Below are positions 32,427 through 41,021 of a DNA stretch of 64,000 nt, piece by piece; position 1 is the stretch's first letter, and the number at the start of each line of letters is the position of its first letter. The DNA is from Streptomyces sp. NBC_00335 (GTDB taxonomy: Bacteria > Actinomycetota > Actinomycetes > Streptomycetales > Streptomycetaceae): the NCBI RefSeq assembly GCF_036127095.1, contig NZ_CP108006.1:496001-560000 (forward strand), written 5' to 3'. The position numbers and the translations under genes are program-made. The notes beneath the pieces were generated by a model, which was not told the DNA's origin, searched no databases, and worked only from the letters and a program-made list of their open reading frames with translations.

Positions 32427-33950
32427 TCAGTGGTTCTCGGTCGGCCTCAGGTCGCGCGGGATCAGCGTCCAGGTGGTCGCCGCGGCGGCGATCGCGAGGA
32501 CACCGGCCATCAGGAACGCCGAGGTGATCGCGAGGGTGTAGGCCTGCGAGGCGGCGTCGAGCAGGGTCCGGCCGACGCCGCCGCCGAGCTGTTCGGCGGT
32601 GTGGGCGGCCTCGCCCACGGAGTCCCGTACGGCGGCCAGGGTGGTGGAGTCCAGGTCCAGTGCCGGGAGGTTGCCCCGGTAGAGCGTGGCGGCGGTGGAG
32701 CCGAGGATGGCGACGCCCATGGCCGAGCCGAGTTCGTAGCAGGTCTCCTCGATGGCGGCGGCGCTGGAGACCTGGTCGGCCGGCGCCGCGGAGATGAGGG
32801 TGACCGAGGCGACGGTGGTCGCGATGCCCGTGCCCACGCCCATGATGGTCAGCGCGACGGCGAAGGCGGGGTAGCCGAGGCCGGTGAACTGCTGGAGGGT
32901 CCAGGGCAGGGCCATGCCCGCGGCGAGGACCACCAGGCCGCCGCCGAGCACGTGGCGGATCGCGAAGCGCTGCATGAGGGTCGGGGCGACCATCGAGGCG
33001 CAGATCAGCGCGAGCGGGGCCGGGAGCAGGCGCAGGCCCGCCTCCAGCGGGGTGTACCCCTGGCCGTACTGGAACCACTGGGTGACCAGGAACAGGATCG
33101 CGCCCATGCCCACCATGGGCAGGAAGATCGCGGTGGCGGCCACGCTGAAGGCGGGCTTGGTGAAGAGCCGGACCTGGAGCAGCGGGTTGTCCACGCGGAG
33201 CTGGCGGCGGACGAACAGGGTCAGCGCGACGGCGGCGAGGACCAGCAGGGCCCAGGGCAGCGGGTCGGCGACGCCGCTCTTGCCGAGCTGCTTGATGCCG
33301 CCCGCGAGGGCGAGCATGCCGACGATCGACTGGCCGACGCCGGTCCAGTCCCACTTGCCGGTGGAGCGCGGGGAGCGGGATTCGGGGAGGTAGCGCAGGC
33401 CGGCCGCGACGATCACGGCGGTGACGGGCAGGTTGAGGAGGAAGGCGGAGTGCCAGCCGTAGTCCTGGACGAGCAGACCGCCGACGACGGGGCCGAAGGC
33501 CATGCCGCCGCCGAACACGGCGGCCCAGACGGCGAGGGCGAAGGCGCGCTCCTTGGCGTCGGTGAAGACGCTGCGCAGGATCGACAGGGTGGAGGGCATG
33601 ATCGCGGCGCCGCCGACGCCGAGGAGGGCGCGGGCCGCGATGACGTGCCAGGCCTCGGTGGAGAAGACGGCTATGAGCGAGGCGAGGGCGAAGATGCCGA
33701 AGCCCGCCATGAGCAGCCGCTTGCGGCCCCAGCGGTCGCCGAGGGCGCCCGCGGTGACCAGCAGCCCGGAGAGGGCGAGTGCGTAGATGTCGATGATCCA
33801 CAACTGCTGTACGGCGCCCGGCTGGAGGTCGCCGACGAGCGAGGGGAAGGCCACGTTGAGGATCGTGGTGTCCATCGAGATGAGCAGGAGACTGCCGGAG
33901 AGGATCGTGAGCACGATCCAGCGGCGCGGGTCCTGCGTGGGGGTGTGCAT
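32427..33950 (-). CDS. MFS drug exporter, DHA2 (14-TMS) family
   Basis: 507 aa with 14 predicted helices. The DHA2 signatures are visible: motif A GDRWGRKRLLMAG after TM2, motif C in the region FGGGMAFGPVVGGLL (TM5), and a long central loop before PLLQVRLFTKPAFSVA. It opens MHTPTQDPRRW. Such pumps export toxic compounds such as antibiotics or detergents with protons. It lies 57 nt downstream of a TetR regulator on the same strand, the usual self-regulated pump arrangement. The start was set at ATG rather than the GTG five codons upstream. Confidence 0.92.
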   Translation of the reverse strand: MHTPTQDPRRWIVLTILSGSLLLISMDTTILNVAFPSLVGDLQPGAVQQLWIIDIYALALSGLLVTAGALGDRWGRKRLLMAGFGIFALASLIAVFSTEAWHVIAARALLGVGGAAIMPSTLSILRSVFTDAKERAFALAVWAAVFGGGMAFGPVVGGLLVQDYGWHSAFLLNLPVTAVIVAAGLRYLPESRSPRSTGKWDWTGVGQSIVGMLALAGGIKQLGKSGVADPLPWALLVLAAVALTLFVRRQLRVDNPLLQVRLFTKPAFSVAATAIFLPMVGMGAILFLVTQWFQYGQGYTPLEAGLRLLPAPLALICASMVAPTLMQRFAIRHVLGGGLVVLAAGMALPWTLQQFTGLGYPAFAVALTIMGVGTGIATTVASVTLISAAPADQVSSAAAIEETCYELGSAMGVAILGSTAATLYRGNLPALDLDSTTLAAVRDSVGEAAHTAEQLGGGVGRTLLDAASQAYTLAITSAFLMAGVLAIAAAATTWTLIPRDLRPTENH

Positions 33951-34007
33951 GGGGGTTCCGTTCACGGTTGTTTCACGGTCGTACGCGGGAGGTTCGGGGG
34001 GCGCGGG

Positions 34008-34565
34008 TCACGCGGCCGGGGACGGCCGGGTTCCGCTGAGGAAGGAGGCGAGGACGAGCCGGCCGATGTCGCGGCGGGCGAGGTGGCCGTCGCGGACGCC
34101 CTCGGCGGCGGCGTCGAGGAGCCCCCAGAGCGAGTACCAGATCCAGTACGCGGGGAGGTCGACGCGGAGCCGGCCGAGGCGCTGGCCGAGCGCGAGGAAG
34201 GCGAGGGCCCGCTGGTCCTGGCGCTGGATCCCGGCCCGGAACTCGGGGTCGGCGAGCACGGTGGCATCGCGCGAGGTGAACCCGTACAGGTGCGCGGCGG
34301 GCAGCAACCCGGTGACGAGCAGCTCCAGCGCGGCGTCGAACTCCGCTCCGTCGGCGTCGGCGGCCAGGTCGGCGGGGGCGAGGCACCCGTCGACCACGTC
34401 GATGGCCCGGACGGCGACGGCCTTGAGGAGCGCCTCGCGGGTGGCGTAGCGCCGGCTGAGCGTGGCGCGGCTGGTCCCGATGCCTGCGGCGATGTGCGCC
34501 ATGGAGGCACTGTGATCGCCGGCGAGCACGCGTGCGGCGCCGTCCAGCAGCTCTTCTTCGTTCAT
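34008..34565 (-). CDS. TetR family regulator of the adjacent MFS pump
   Basis: 185 aa. The N-terminal helix-turn-helix reads SMAHIAAGIGTSRATLSRRYATREALLKAVA. The C-terminal ligand-binding part is helical (FDAALELLVTGLLPAAHLYGFTSRDATVLADPEF). It has an excellent AAGGAGG ribosome site. Palindromes lie directly in its own promoter (34582-34603), so autorepression together with the pump is likely. The inducer is unknown. Confidence 0.9.
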   Translation of the reverse strand: MNEEELLDGAARVLAGDHSASMAHIAAGIGTSRATLSRRYATREALLKAVAVRAIDVVDGCLAPADLAADADGAEFDAALELLVTGLLPAAHLYGFTSRDATVLADPEFRAGIQRQDQRALAFLALGQRLGRLRVDLPAYWIWYSLWGLLDAAAEGVRDGHLARRDIGRLVLASFLSGTRPSPAA

Positions 34566-34581
34566 CAGGCGATCCTCCTTC

Positions 34582-34603
34582 GTATCAAACGATACAAATT
34601 TGT
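34582..34603. promoter_or_regulatory. Likely TetR operator upstream of the regulator-pump unit
   Basis: GTATC-aaac-GATAC (34582-34595) overlaps the perfect palindrome ACAAATTTGT (34594-34603). Both are AT-rich sites in an otherwise GC-rich region, 17 nt upstream of the regulator ATG. Confidence 0.6.
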
Positions 34604-34727
34604 CTCACATGATGCAAGTCTGTTGCGCGACAGGCGTACGCCGCGGCCTTTGGCATGATCGGAGAGCCGATCTCGATCCACCCGTACGCCGTCTGATCCC
34701 GGGCGGATCCGCCAGTACGCTGTTCGG

Positions 34728-34901
34728 GTGACGACGGACGAGAAGCAGGGCTCCGAGCAGGCCCTCGCGGCGGCGGCGAAGTACGAGAAGTGGAAGGAGA
34801 ACGGCGTGCTGCTGCGCGCGTTCTTCTACATCGCCGGCACGCACCTCTTCGCCGGGTTCGTCTGGCTGCTGTTCCTGCTGGGCGAGCACGCCGAGAAGTA
34901 G
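34728..34901 (+). CDS. Small single-pass membrane protein, DUF6126-like
   Basis: 57 aa with a GTG start. A charged N-terminus (TTDEKQGSEQALAAAAKYEKWKEN) precedes one hydrophobic helix with the pattern LLRAFFYIAGTHLFAGFVWLLFLLGEH. The aromatic His/Phe-rich helix and length resemble the small Streptomyces proteins known as DUF6126. No function is known. It is divergent from the TetR gene and convergent with the DUF6158-like gene. Confidence 0.65.
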   Translation: MTTDEKQGSEQALAAAAKYEKWKENGVLLRAFFYIAGTHLFAGFVWLLFLLGEHAEK

Positions 34902-34929
34902 ACGCCCGCCCGCACATCCCTCCGGGGGG

Positions 34930-35190
34930 TCAGCCCTGTTCTTCCGTTCCCGTGCGGGCGCGGGCGCCCGAGCGGGTGCGGCCCGTGGTCTGGGCGCGTT
35001 CCGGGTGGCGGCGTACGTACTCGCGCTCCAGCTCCGCCATCCGCCGGGTGTGCGTGACCAGCGCGTCCTCCGATCCGTGCAGCAGGGTCTCGTGACGCGT
35101 GCGGTGGATGGCTTCGAGCTCCTTCATCAGGCGGCCCTCTTCCAGCCCGCCCGCCGACGGCCCGGCCTCGCGGGCTTCGCGCTCCGCCAT
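34930..35190 (-). CDS. Small helical protein, DUF6158-like
   Basis: 86 aa. The core LMKELEAIHRTRHETLLHGSEDALVTHTRRMAELEREYVRRHPER is the conserved unit of the actinobacterial DUF6158 family. The C-terminus is basic and disordered. The function is unknown. It starts with ATG about 110 bp from the divergent TetR gene at 35304. Confidence 0.8.
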   Translation of the reverse strand: MAEREAREAGPSAGGLEEGRLMKELEAIHRTRHETLLHGSEDALVTHTRRMAELEREYVRRHPERAQTTGRTRSGARARTGTEEQG

Positions 35191-35267
35191 GGCAGGTCAC
35201 CTCTCCCTCGGCCGGGCCGGGCCTCTCGCCCGGCCGTGCTCATCCCATCATCACCGAGGGGAAGAGA

Positions 35268-35300
35268 TAGACACTGTCTACCGAACGGTGCTAGACACTG
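35268..35300. promoter_or_regulatory. TetR operator with two TAGACACTG sites
   Basis: The palindrome TAGACA-C-TGTCTA (35268-35280) is followed by a half copy TAGACACTG (35292-35300). The second copy ends 3 nt before the TetR start codon, so binding would block translation initiation and elongation as well as the promoter. Confidence 0.7.
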
Positions 35301-35303
35301 CCC

Positions 35304-35909
35304 ATGGATCAGGACAGCGGGCTGCGCGAGCGGCTCATCGACGTCGGTGTGGAGCTCGTGACGAGCGAAGGGACCGCCGCGCTCGGGCTGCGCGAGATCG
35401 CCCGCCGCGCCGGGGTGTCCCACGGGGCTCCCCGGCGGTACTTCGCCACCCACCACGCCCTGCTGTCCGCCATCGCCCGGCGCGGGTTCGAGGAACTCGA
35501 CTCCCGCATCCCCGCCGCGATGGCGGGCCCGGGGGCGGACGACCCGCGCGGGCAGGTGCGGGCGCTGGGGCGGGCGTACGTCGGCTACGCGCTGGAGCAC
35601 CGCGGCATGTTCGAGCTGATGTTCCGCCACGACCTGCTGGACGGCAGCGGGCAGGACGGGCCGCCGCAGGCCCGGCTCCGGGACTCCACGCTGCCGCTGT
35701 TCGAGCTGCTCGTCTCCCTGGTCGCCCGGTGCGGAACCGCCGAAGCCCCCCGCATCACCGCCGCCGCGTACTGGGCCAATCTGCACGGCGTGGCGCAGCT
35801 GTGGGCCTGGGGCCGTCTGCCGCTCGTCCTCGACGGCGATCCGGAGGCCTCCGTCGACCGGGTGGTCGACGCCGCCCTGGACGCCCACCTGCCGGTGCGC
35901 CGCCCGTGA
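35304..35909 (+). CDS. TetR family regulator
   Basis: 201 aa. The HTH is GLREIARRAGVSHGAPRRYFATHHALLSAIA, and the C-terminal domain is of the TetR_C type (AYVGYALEHRGMFELMFRHDLL, then AAYWANLHGVAQLWAWGRLP). It is preceded by its apparent operator. The stop codon overlaps a GTG that opens the remnant of an MFS transporter, so it once controlled a downstream pump that is now broken. Confidence 0.9.
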   Translation: MDQDSGLRERLIDVGVELVTSEGTAALGLREIARRAGVSHGAPRRYFATHHALLSAIARRGFEELDSRIPAAMAGPGADDPRGQVRALGRAYVGYALEHRGMFELMFRHDLLDGSGQDGPPQARLRDSTLPLFELLVSLVARCGTAEAPRITAAAYWANLHGVAQLWAWGRLPLVLDGDPEASVDRVVDAALDAHLPVRRP

Positions 35910-36210
35910 GGCCCGGCTCGCGCTCTGCGTCAGCGCCGCCTGCGCGATGCTCGTCGCCCGACCTTGGCGCGAGGCTGGGTCTGCTGAGCCTGGCCGCCTT
36001 CCTGGTCCTCGCCGGCCGGCTGGGCGACCGGTACGGGCACACCCGGCTGCTGTTCACCGGCGTCCTCGGCCTCGCGGCGGCGCCGGGGACCGGGGCTTCG
36101 GTCACGGCGCTGACCGCACCGGCCGCCGCAGGGCTGCTGCCCGCATCACGACTGCCGTCGTCACGGCTCCCCTCGTCACGGCTGCCCGCATCACGACTGC
36201 CGTCGTCAGG
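35906..36210 (+). pseudogene. MFS transporter remnant fused to repeat debris
   Basis: A GTG overlapping the TetR stop (GTGA) opens a frame with one recognisable piece of a DHA-type MFS pump: a hydrophobic helix LGLLSLAAFLVLAGRLGDRYGHTRLLFTGVLGLAA, which is TM2, motif A and TM3. TM1 is gone, and nothing transporter-like follows. After about residue 75 it runs into Ser-Arg-Leu-Pro repeats from a duplicated 45-bp DNA segment, and then into the 3' end of the opposing LysR gene. Confidence 0.6.
36136..36208. repeat. 45-bp direct repeat
   Basis: Two copies starting at 36136 and 36181 share 28 identical bases at the start (GCTGCCCGCATCACGACTGC and the next 8). It lies in the decayed tail of the MFS remnant beside the LysR stop and looks like slippage in non-functional DNA. 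Confidence 0.75.
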
Positions 36211-37120
36211 GCTGCCCGGGGACGGTCGCGCGGGCCACGCAGCTGCGGGCCACCTCGTCGGCGAAGGCGCGGGCGAGCGGGGAGAGGGCGGACCAGCGCC
36301 GGACGGCCCAGCCGACGGCGAGCGGCGGCAGCGCGGGGACCGGCACGAGGCGCAGCGGTCCGTCTGATCCGGGGACCTGCCAGCCGGGCAGCGCCGGTAC
36401 GACGGCGTGGCCGAGGCCCAGTTCGGCGAGGAGGAGGGCGGTGTCCCAGTCGGCGGCGCTGGTGTCGGAGCTGATCCGGATGCCCGCTTCGGCGAGGGCG
36501 GCGTCGAGCTGGGCGCGGGAGGTGGAGTTCTCCGGCAGCCGGATGTGGCGGACGGCGCCGAGGTCGGCCGGCTCCAGCCGGGAGCGGGCGGCCAGGGGGT
36601 CGTCGGCGCGGACCGCCAGAACCCAGGGCAGCCGCATGACGGGGCGCTGTTCGATGCCCCGCACGGGGCCGCCGATGGTGATCCACGCGAGGTCGAGGTC
36701 CTCGGCGGAGAGGGCTTCGAAGCAGCTACGGCTGGAGTTCTCGGTCTGGAACTCCAGGCTGGCCCGGGGGTGGCCGCGCCGGAAGGCGACGATCGCCTCG
36801 GCCATGAAGTGCCGCACGGTGGTGGCCCCGGTGGTGACGCGGACCGAGCCGCCGTCGCCCCGTACCAGGTCGTCGAGCCGGCGCAGGGCTCCGTCGAGCC
36901 CGGCGATGCCGTCGGCGGCGGCCGCCCGGAGGATCAGACCGGCCCCGGTGGGCGACACCCCGCGCGGATGGCGCTCCAGGAGCGCGGTGCCGGTCTCCTT
37001 CTCCAGACGGCGGATGTGCTGGCTGACGGCGGACTGGGTGCGGCCGAGGTCGCGGGCGACGGCACTGAGGCTGCCGGCCCGGCAGACGGCGACGAAGACG
37101 CGGAGATCATCGAGGGTCAC
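36206..37120 (-). CDS. LysR family transcriptional regulator
   Basis: 304 aa. The winged HTH at residues about 1-60 reads DDLRVFVAVCRAGSLSAVARDLGRTQSAVSQHIRRLE. The effector domain (about 90-300) has a type-2 periplasmic-binding fold (SVRVTTGATTVRHFMAEAIVAFRRGHP, LVPVPALPPLAVGWAVRRWS). A TTG start at 37129 with AGGG five bases upstream is an alternative to the GTG used. Its divergent neighbour, the usual LysR target, is missing and replaced by debris. Confidence 0.88.
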   Translation of the reverse strand: MTLDDLRVFVAVCRAGSLSAVARDLGRTQSAVSQHIRRLEKETGTALLERHPRGVSPTGAGLILRAAAADGIAGLDGALRRLDDLVRGDGGSVRVTTGATTVRHFMAEAIVAFRRGHPRASLEFQTENSSRSCFEALSAEDLDLAWITIGGPVRGIEQRPVMRLPWVLAVRADDPLAARSRLEPADLGAVRHIRLPENSTSRAQLDAALAEAGIRISSDTSAADWDTALLLAELGLGHAVVPALPGWQVPGSDGPLRLVPVPALPPLAVGWAVRRWSALSPLARAFADEVARSCVARATVPGQP

Positions 37121-37146
37121 AACCCCCAAGATATCCCTGGGGGGTT
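37121..37146. promoter_or_regulatory. Likely LysR binding site
   Basis: AACCCCCA and TGGGGGGTT form an imperfect inverted repeat around AAGATATCCC, directly abutting the LysR start. It is suited to autoregulation. Confidence 0.5.
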
Positions 37147-37432
37147 AAGAGAAATCCGGAGGATTGACTTGGATGTCCGGCTGTCCGACGATCAGTTCAC
37201 GGCCCAGGGCGGCAACCCGGCCCCGCCATCGCGAGGGCGGAACCGGGTGCCGACCCGCCGCCACGAGGGCGCGCATCGAGTCGTGCTCAACGTGCGGGAT
37301 GCGCCTTCACGGCACGGTCCGGCCCGATAGCCGGCCTTACGCGACGCGAGTACGAGTGCAACTGACCCATCCGGACGGGGAGTTCATCGAGCCGTACCTG
37401 CCGATCGGCCGACCGGCCGTGGACGCGGGGTC
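37147..37432. other. Gene-poor debris between LysR and the MMPL gene
   Basis: About 290 nt without an intact gene. It contains one recognisable fragment of an IS5-type transposase (37356-37412) and no clear promoter. The divergent target gene expected for the LysR regulator is absent. Confidence 0.6.
37356..37412 (+). pseudogene. Fragment of an IS5-family transposase N-terminus
   Basis: The frame reads VQLTHPDGEFIEPYLPIG. This closely matches the start of Streptomyces IS5-type transposases (pattern LTDxEWEFIEPYLPIG). Only about 19 codons remain, with no terminal repeats in view. Confidence 0.55.
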
Positions 37433-39673
37433 TCACCCCGCGGGTTCCGCGTCGGTGTCGTCGGTGCCGACCGGGCCGCGGGGAAGCATCCGGTCCAGCC
37501 ACTTCGGCAGCCACCAGTTGGCCCGGCCGAGGAGCGTCATGGTCGCCGGTACCAGCACCATGCGAACGACCGTGGCGTCGATGAAGATCGCGGTGGCCAG
37601 GCCGAGTCCGAACATTTTGATGGAGGGGTCGTCGGCGACGGCGAAGGACAGGAAGACCGCCACCATGATGAGGGCGGCCGAGGTGATGATCCGGGCGGTG
37701 CCCGAGACGCCCTCGACGATCGCCGTGCCGTTGTCGCCGGTGCGCAGGTACTCCTCGCGTACGCGGGAGAGGAGGAACACCTCGTAGTCCATCGACAGGC
37801 CGAACAGGATGGCGAAGAGGAACATCGGGATGAACGACACGATCGGAACCGTCGCTTCCAGCCCGATGAGTGCGCCTCCCCAGCCCCACTGGAAGACCGC
37901 GACCATGATGCCGTAGGCCGCGCCGATGCTCAGCAGATTCAGCAGTACCGCCTTGAGCGGTACGAGTATCGAGCGGAAGACCAGCATCAGCAGCAGGAAC
38001 GACACCGCCAGCACGGTGGCGACGAACACCGGCAGGCGTTGGCTGGTGCGTCGGCCCACATCGGACAGGCTCGCGGTGGCGCCGCCGACGTGGGCCCTGG
38101 CCGGGCCGGGCCCGATCGCCGTGGGCAGCACGTCGGCGCGCAGCCGGGCCGTGGTGTCGGCCGTGGCCTCGTCCTGAGGGCTGGTGGTCGGGAACACCAC
38201 GAGGGTCGCGATGCCGGTGGCCCGATCGATGTGCGTCGGCGCGACGGATGCGATGCCCGGATCCGCCGCGACCGCCCCGACGAGTCGGTCCAGCACTCCC
38301 GGATCACCGGTGGGGTCCACGGCGATGACGAGGGGGCCGTTGGTGCCCGGGCCGAATCCCTCGGCGACGAGGTCGTAGGCGCGGCGCTCGGTACGGCTGT
38401 GGGGCAGTGAGCCGTCGTCGGGCAGGCCGACGCGCAGGCCGAGCACGGGCAGCGTCGCGGTCAGCAGCAGCGCCGCGGCGCCGATCGCGTACGGCACCGG
38501 GTGCCGGCTGACGTGCCCGATCCAGCGCCGCCAACCGGCGGCGGGAGCGGCGCCCGCCACCGCGTCCCGCTGCCGTGCGAACCGGCCCGGCTTCCCGGTC
38601 CGCAGAGCCCGGCCGATCCGGCCGGCCCGGGCCAGGCGCGGGCCCGCCGCACCGAGGAAGGCCGGCAGCAGCGTCACCGACGCGAGCACCATCGTCAGGA
38701 CGACGATCGAGACGGCAACCCCGCCCACCGTCATGAACGGCACGTCCGCGACCGCCAGGCCGAGGATCGATACGACGACGGTGCCGCCGGCGAAGACCAC
38801 AGGCCGCCCCGCCGTTGCCACCGCGCGTCCGGCCGCCGTCTGCGGATCGAGCCCGCGCGCGAGGTACTCCCGGTGCCTCGCGAGCACGAACAGCGCGTAG
38901 TCGATGCCCACTCCGAGCCCGACCATGCTGCCCAGGACGGGGGCGAAGGTGGGGACTTCCGTCACCCCCGCCAGTACCGTCATCGTGGCGACCCCGATGG
39001 TCAGCCCGAAGACCGCCATGCCGATCGGCAGCGCGGCGGCGACCAGCGAACCGAACGCCAGGAACAGGATCGCGGCCGCGGCGAGGAGGCCGATCAGCTC
39101 GCTCGTGCCGCCGTCGGGGTCGGAGAAGGCGTAGAAGAGGTTTCCGCCCATCTCGATGCGCAGCGGCAGCTCGGGGCGCAGCCGGTCGCCGAGTTCGACG
39201 AGGGCGTCGAGGTCTTCGGCCGACAGCCGGCTCTGGTCGGGGTACTGCACCCGGACGACCGCGATCCGCCCGTCGGCCGAGACGAGGCCTCCGCGCACGG
39301 CGGTGTCCCCGCGTGCGTCGAGTGCCCCCGCCGGGTCGCTCGTGCCGAGCACGTGCGGCAGCCGCTTCACCTCGGTCTGCAGCCGCGTGAGAGCGGTGCG
39401 CGCGCTGCCGTGGTCGAAGAACGTCGCACCGCCGTCGAGGGGCGTGACGACCACTTGGGCGGTCATCCCCTCCTGCCCGGTGCCGGCCCGCTCGATCAGT
39501 TCCGCGGCCCGTTGGGAGTCCAGCCCCGGAGCGGTCATCGAGTCCGCGGTCCGCCCGCCGAAGGCGACCGCGGCGAGGACGGCGAGGGTGGCGGCGATCA
39601 GCCATGCCGTGATCACCCGCCAGGGATGGCGGGCGGCACTTGTACCCAGGCGCAACAGGGCTTTCGAGAGCAT
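37433..39673 (-). CDS. MMPL/RND-type membrane exporter
   Basis: 746 aa with two six-helix halves (TM1 near LRLGTSAARHPWRVITAWLI; TM2-6 around 180-340; TM7 near PVPYAIGAAALLLTATLPVL; TM8-12 at 545-705) and two extracytoplasmic porter loops. MMPL markers are GLGVGIDYALFVLARHREYL and FGLSMDYEVFLLSRVREEYL, the Gly-Asp/Asp-Tyr proton-relay helices. Such pumps export lipids or small toxins. The ATG has GGAGG at 7-nt spacing. It is divergent from a two-component system and likely its target. Confidence 0.92.
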   Translation of the reverse strand: MLSKALLRLGTSAARHPWRVITAWLIAATLAVLAAVAFGGRTADSMTAPGLDSQRAAELIERAGTGQEGMTAQVVVTPLDGGATFFDHGSARTALTRLQTEVKRLPHVLGTSDPAGALDARGDTAVRGGLVSADGRIAVVRVQYPDQSRLSAEDLDALVELGDRLRPELPLRIEMGGNLFYAFSDPDGGTSELIGLLAAAAILFLAFGSLVAAALPIGMAVFGLTIGVATMTVLAGVTEVPTFAPVLGSMVGLGVGIDYALFVLARHREYLARGLDPQTAAGRAVATAGRPVVFAGGTVVVSILGLAVADVPFMTVGGVAVSIVVLTMVLASVTLLPAFLGAAGPRLARAGRIGRALRTGKPGRFARQRDAVAGAAPAAGWRRWIGHVSRHPVPYAIGAAALLLTATLPVLGLRVGLPDDGSLPHSRTERRAYDLVAEGFGPGTNGPLVIAVDPTGDPGVLDRLVGAVAADPGIASVAPTHIDRATGIATLVVFPTTSPQDEATADTTARLRADVLPTAIGPGPARAHVGGATASLSDVGRRTSQRLPVFVATVLAVSFLLLMLVFRSILVPLKAVLLNLLSIGAAYGIMVAVFQWGWGGALIGLEATVPIVSFIPMFLFAILFGLSMDYEVFLLSRVREEYLRTGDNGTAIVEGVSGTARIITSAALIMVAVFLSFAVADDPSIKMFGLGLATAIFIDATVVRMVLVPATMTLLGRANWWLPKWLDRMLPRGPVGTDDTDAEPAG

Positions 39674-39690
39674 CGGGTCCTCCAACCACC

Positions 39691-39718
39691 TCGTCGGCCG
39701 TCCTTGTACGGCCGACGA
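39691..39718. promoter_or_regulatory. Inverted repeat in the MMPL / two-component promoter region
   Basis: An 11-bp perfect inverted repeat TCGTCGGCCGT-ccttgt-ACGGCCGACGA lies 18 nt upstream of the MMPL start codon. It is a candidate binding site for the divergently encoded NarL-type response regulator. Confidence 0.6.
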
Positions 39719-39848
39719 TGCCGAGGCTCGTCGCCACGGCGCTCCGCGGCATCGGCCCGCGGGCCGCGGATCCGTCGGCCCCGGGGAGGAGTGACGACCC
39801 GTCCTTTCGGCCGATGCGCGGCACGCCGCGGTCTCTAGGCTGAGAACC

Positions 39849-41021
39849 GTGCTCCGAGACGACCTGCGAACCCTGTGGACCGAACCCCGGCCGCCCGACG
39901 CGCCCGCCCGGGTGCGGCGGGACTGGGCGCTGCTCACCGCGGGCCTTGCCGGTGTGGCGCTGGAGGCCACCCTGCGCGAGAACGTCGTGTGGCGGCCGGT
40001 GGCGGTGGTGCTCGCCGTATGGCTGTGCCTGCTGCCCCTGTGGCGCCGGACCCGCCCGCTGGCGGTGGTGACGCTGGCGTTCGGCTCGGTGGTCCTGCTT
40101 CCGGTGGCCTCGCTCGTTGCCGCACCGCAGGAGTCCGTCGGCCTGTACACCGGCACGGTCGTGCTCGTGCTGGTGTACGCGCTGCCCCGGTGGGGATCGG
40201 GACGGGAGATCGTGCTGGGCGGTGCGGTGATCATCGCGGTCGGCGCGCTGTGTGTCGTCACGGACGCGACCCCGGTGGTCGAAAAGGTCGTGGGCTTCGT
40301 CTTCCTGCTGCTGCCCGGCGTGGTCGGGGCTGCCGTGCGGTTCCGTGTGACCGCTCAGGAGCGGCAGTTGGAGCAGGTGCGCTCCCGCGAGCGCGAGCAG
40401 CTCGCCCGGGAACTGCACGACACGGTGGCCCACCACGTGTCGGCCATGGTGATCATCGCTCAGGCGGGCCGAGTGCTCGCGGGTACCGACCCGTCCGCCG
40501 CCGTCGAGGCGCTGGACGGGGTCGAGGAGGAAGGGGCGCGCACGCTGGAGGAAATGCGCGCCATGGTCGCCGCGCTGCGCCACCGCGGGGTCGGCGCCGA
40601 GCTGGCGCCGCCTGCGGGTGTCGCGGATCTGGAGCGCCTGGTGCGCACCCCGGGTGGTCGCCTCAGGATCGACCTGGGGCTCGCCGGCGAGCTGGACGCA
40701 CTGCCCCCGGCCGTGGACGCGGCCGTCTACCGGATCGTGCAGGAGTCGGTGACCAACGCGATGCGCCATGCGGTCGACGCGACCGAGGTCGTCGTCCGGG
40801 TCGCCGCGGAACGGCACATGGTGCGGGTGAGCGTGCGCGACAACGGCCGGCGCACCGGCCGGGGTCGCGACGGATACGGACTTACCGGATTGCGCGAGCG
40901 CGCGACGCTGCTCGGCGGCACACTACGAGCCGGCCCGGGTACCGACCGGGGCTGGCACGTCGACGCCGAACTGCCGAGAGCGAGGAGCGAGAGCGGTGTC
41001 CATTCGCGTCCTCGTCGCTGA
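39849..41021 (+). CDS. NarL-type sensor histidine kinase
   Basis: 390 aa with a GTG start. The N-terminal 165 residues hold four to five membrane helices with little extracytoplasmic sequence, suggesting sensing within the membrane. The HisKA_3 dimerisation box is ARELHDTVAHHVSAM (His190). The ATPase part shows an N-box QESVTNAMRHA and a G-box GRDGYGLTGLRERA. The small intramembrane sensor suggests it detects membrane stress or a lipophilic compound, the kind of cue an MMPL pump would answer. It overlaps the response regulator by 26 nt. Confidence 0.92.
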   Translation: MLRDDLRTLWTEPRPPDAPARVRRDWALLTAGLAGVALEATLRENVVWRPVAVVLAVWLCLLPLWRRTRPLAVVTLAFGSVVLLPVASLVAAPQESVGLYTGTVVLVLVYALPRWGSGREIVLGGAVIIAVGALCVVTDATPVVEKVVGFVFLLLPGVVGAAVRFRVTAQERQLEQVRSREREQLARELHDTVAHHVSAMVIIAQAGRVLAGTDPSAAVEALDGVEEEGARTLEEMRAMVAALRHRGVGAELAPPAGVADLERLVRTPGGRLRIDLGLAGELDALPPAVDAAVYRIVQESVTNAMRHAVDATEVVVRVAAERHMVRVSVRDNGRRTGRGRDGYGLTGLRERATLLGGTLRAGPGTDRGWHVDAELPRARSESGVHSRPRR

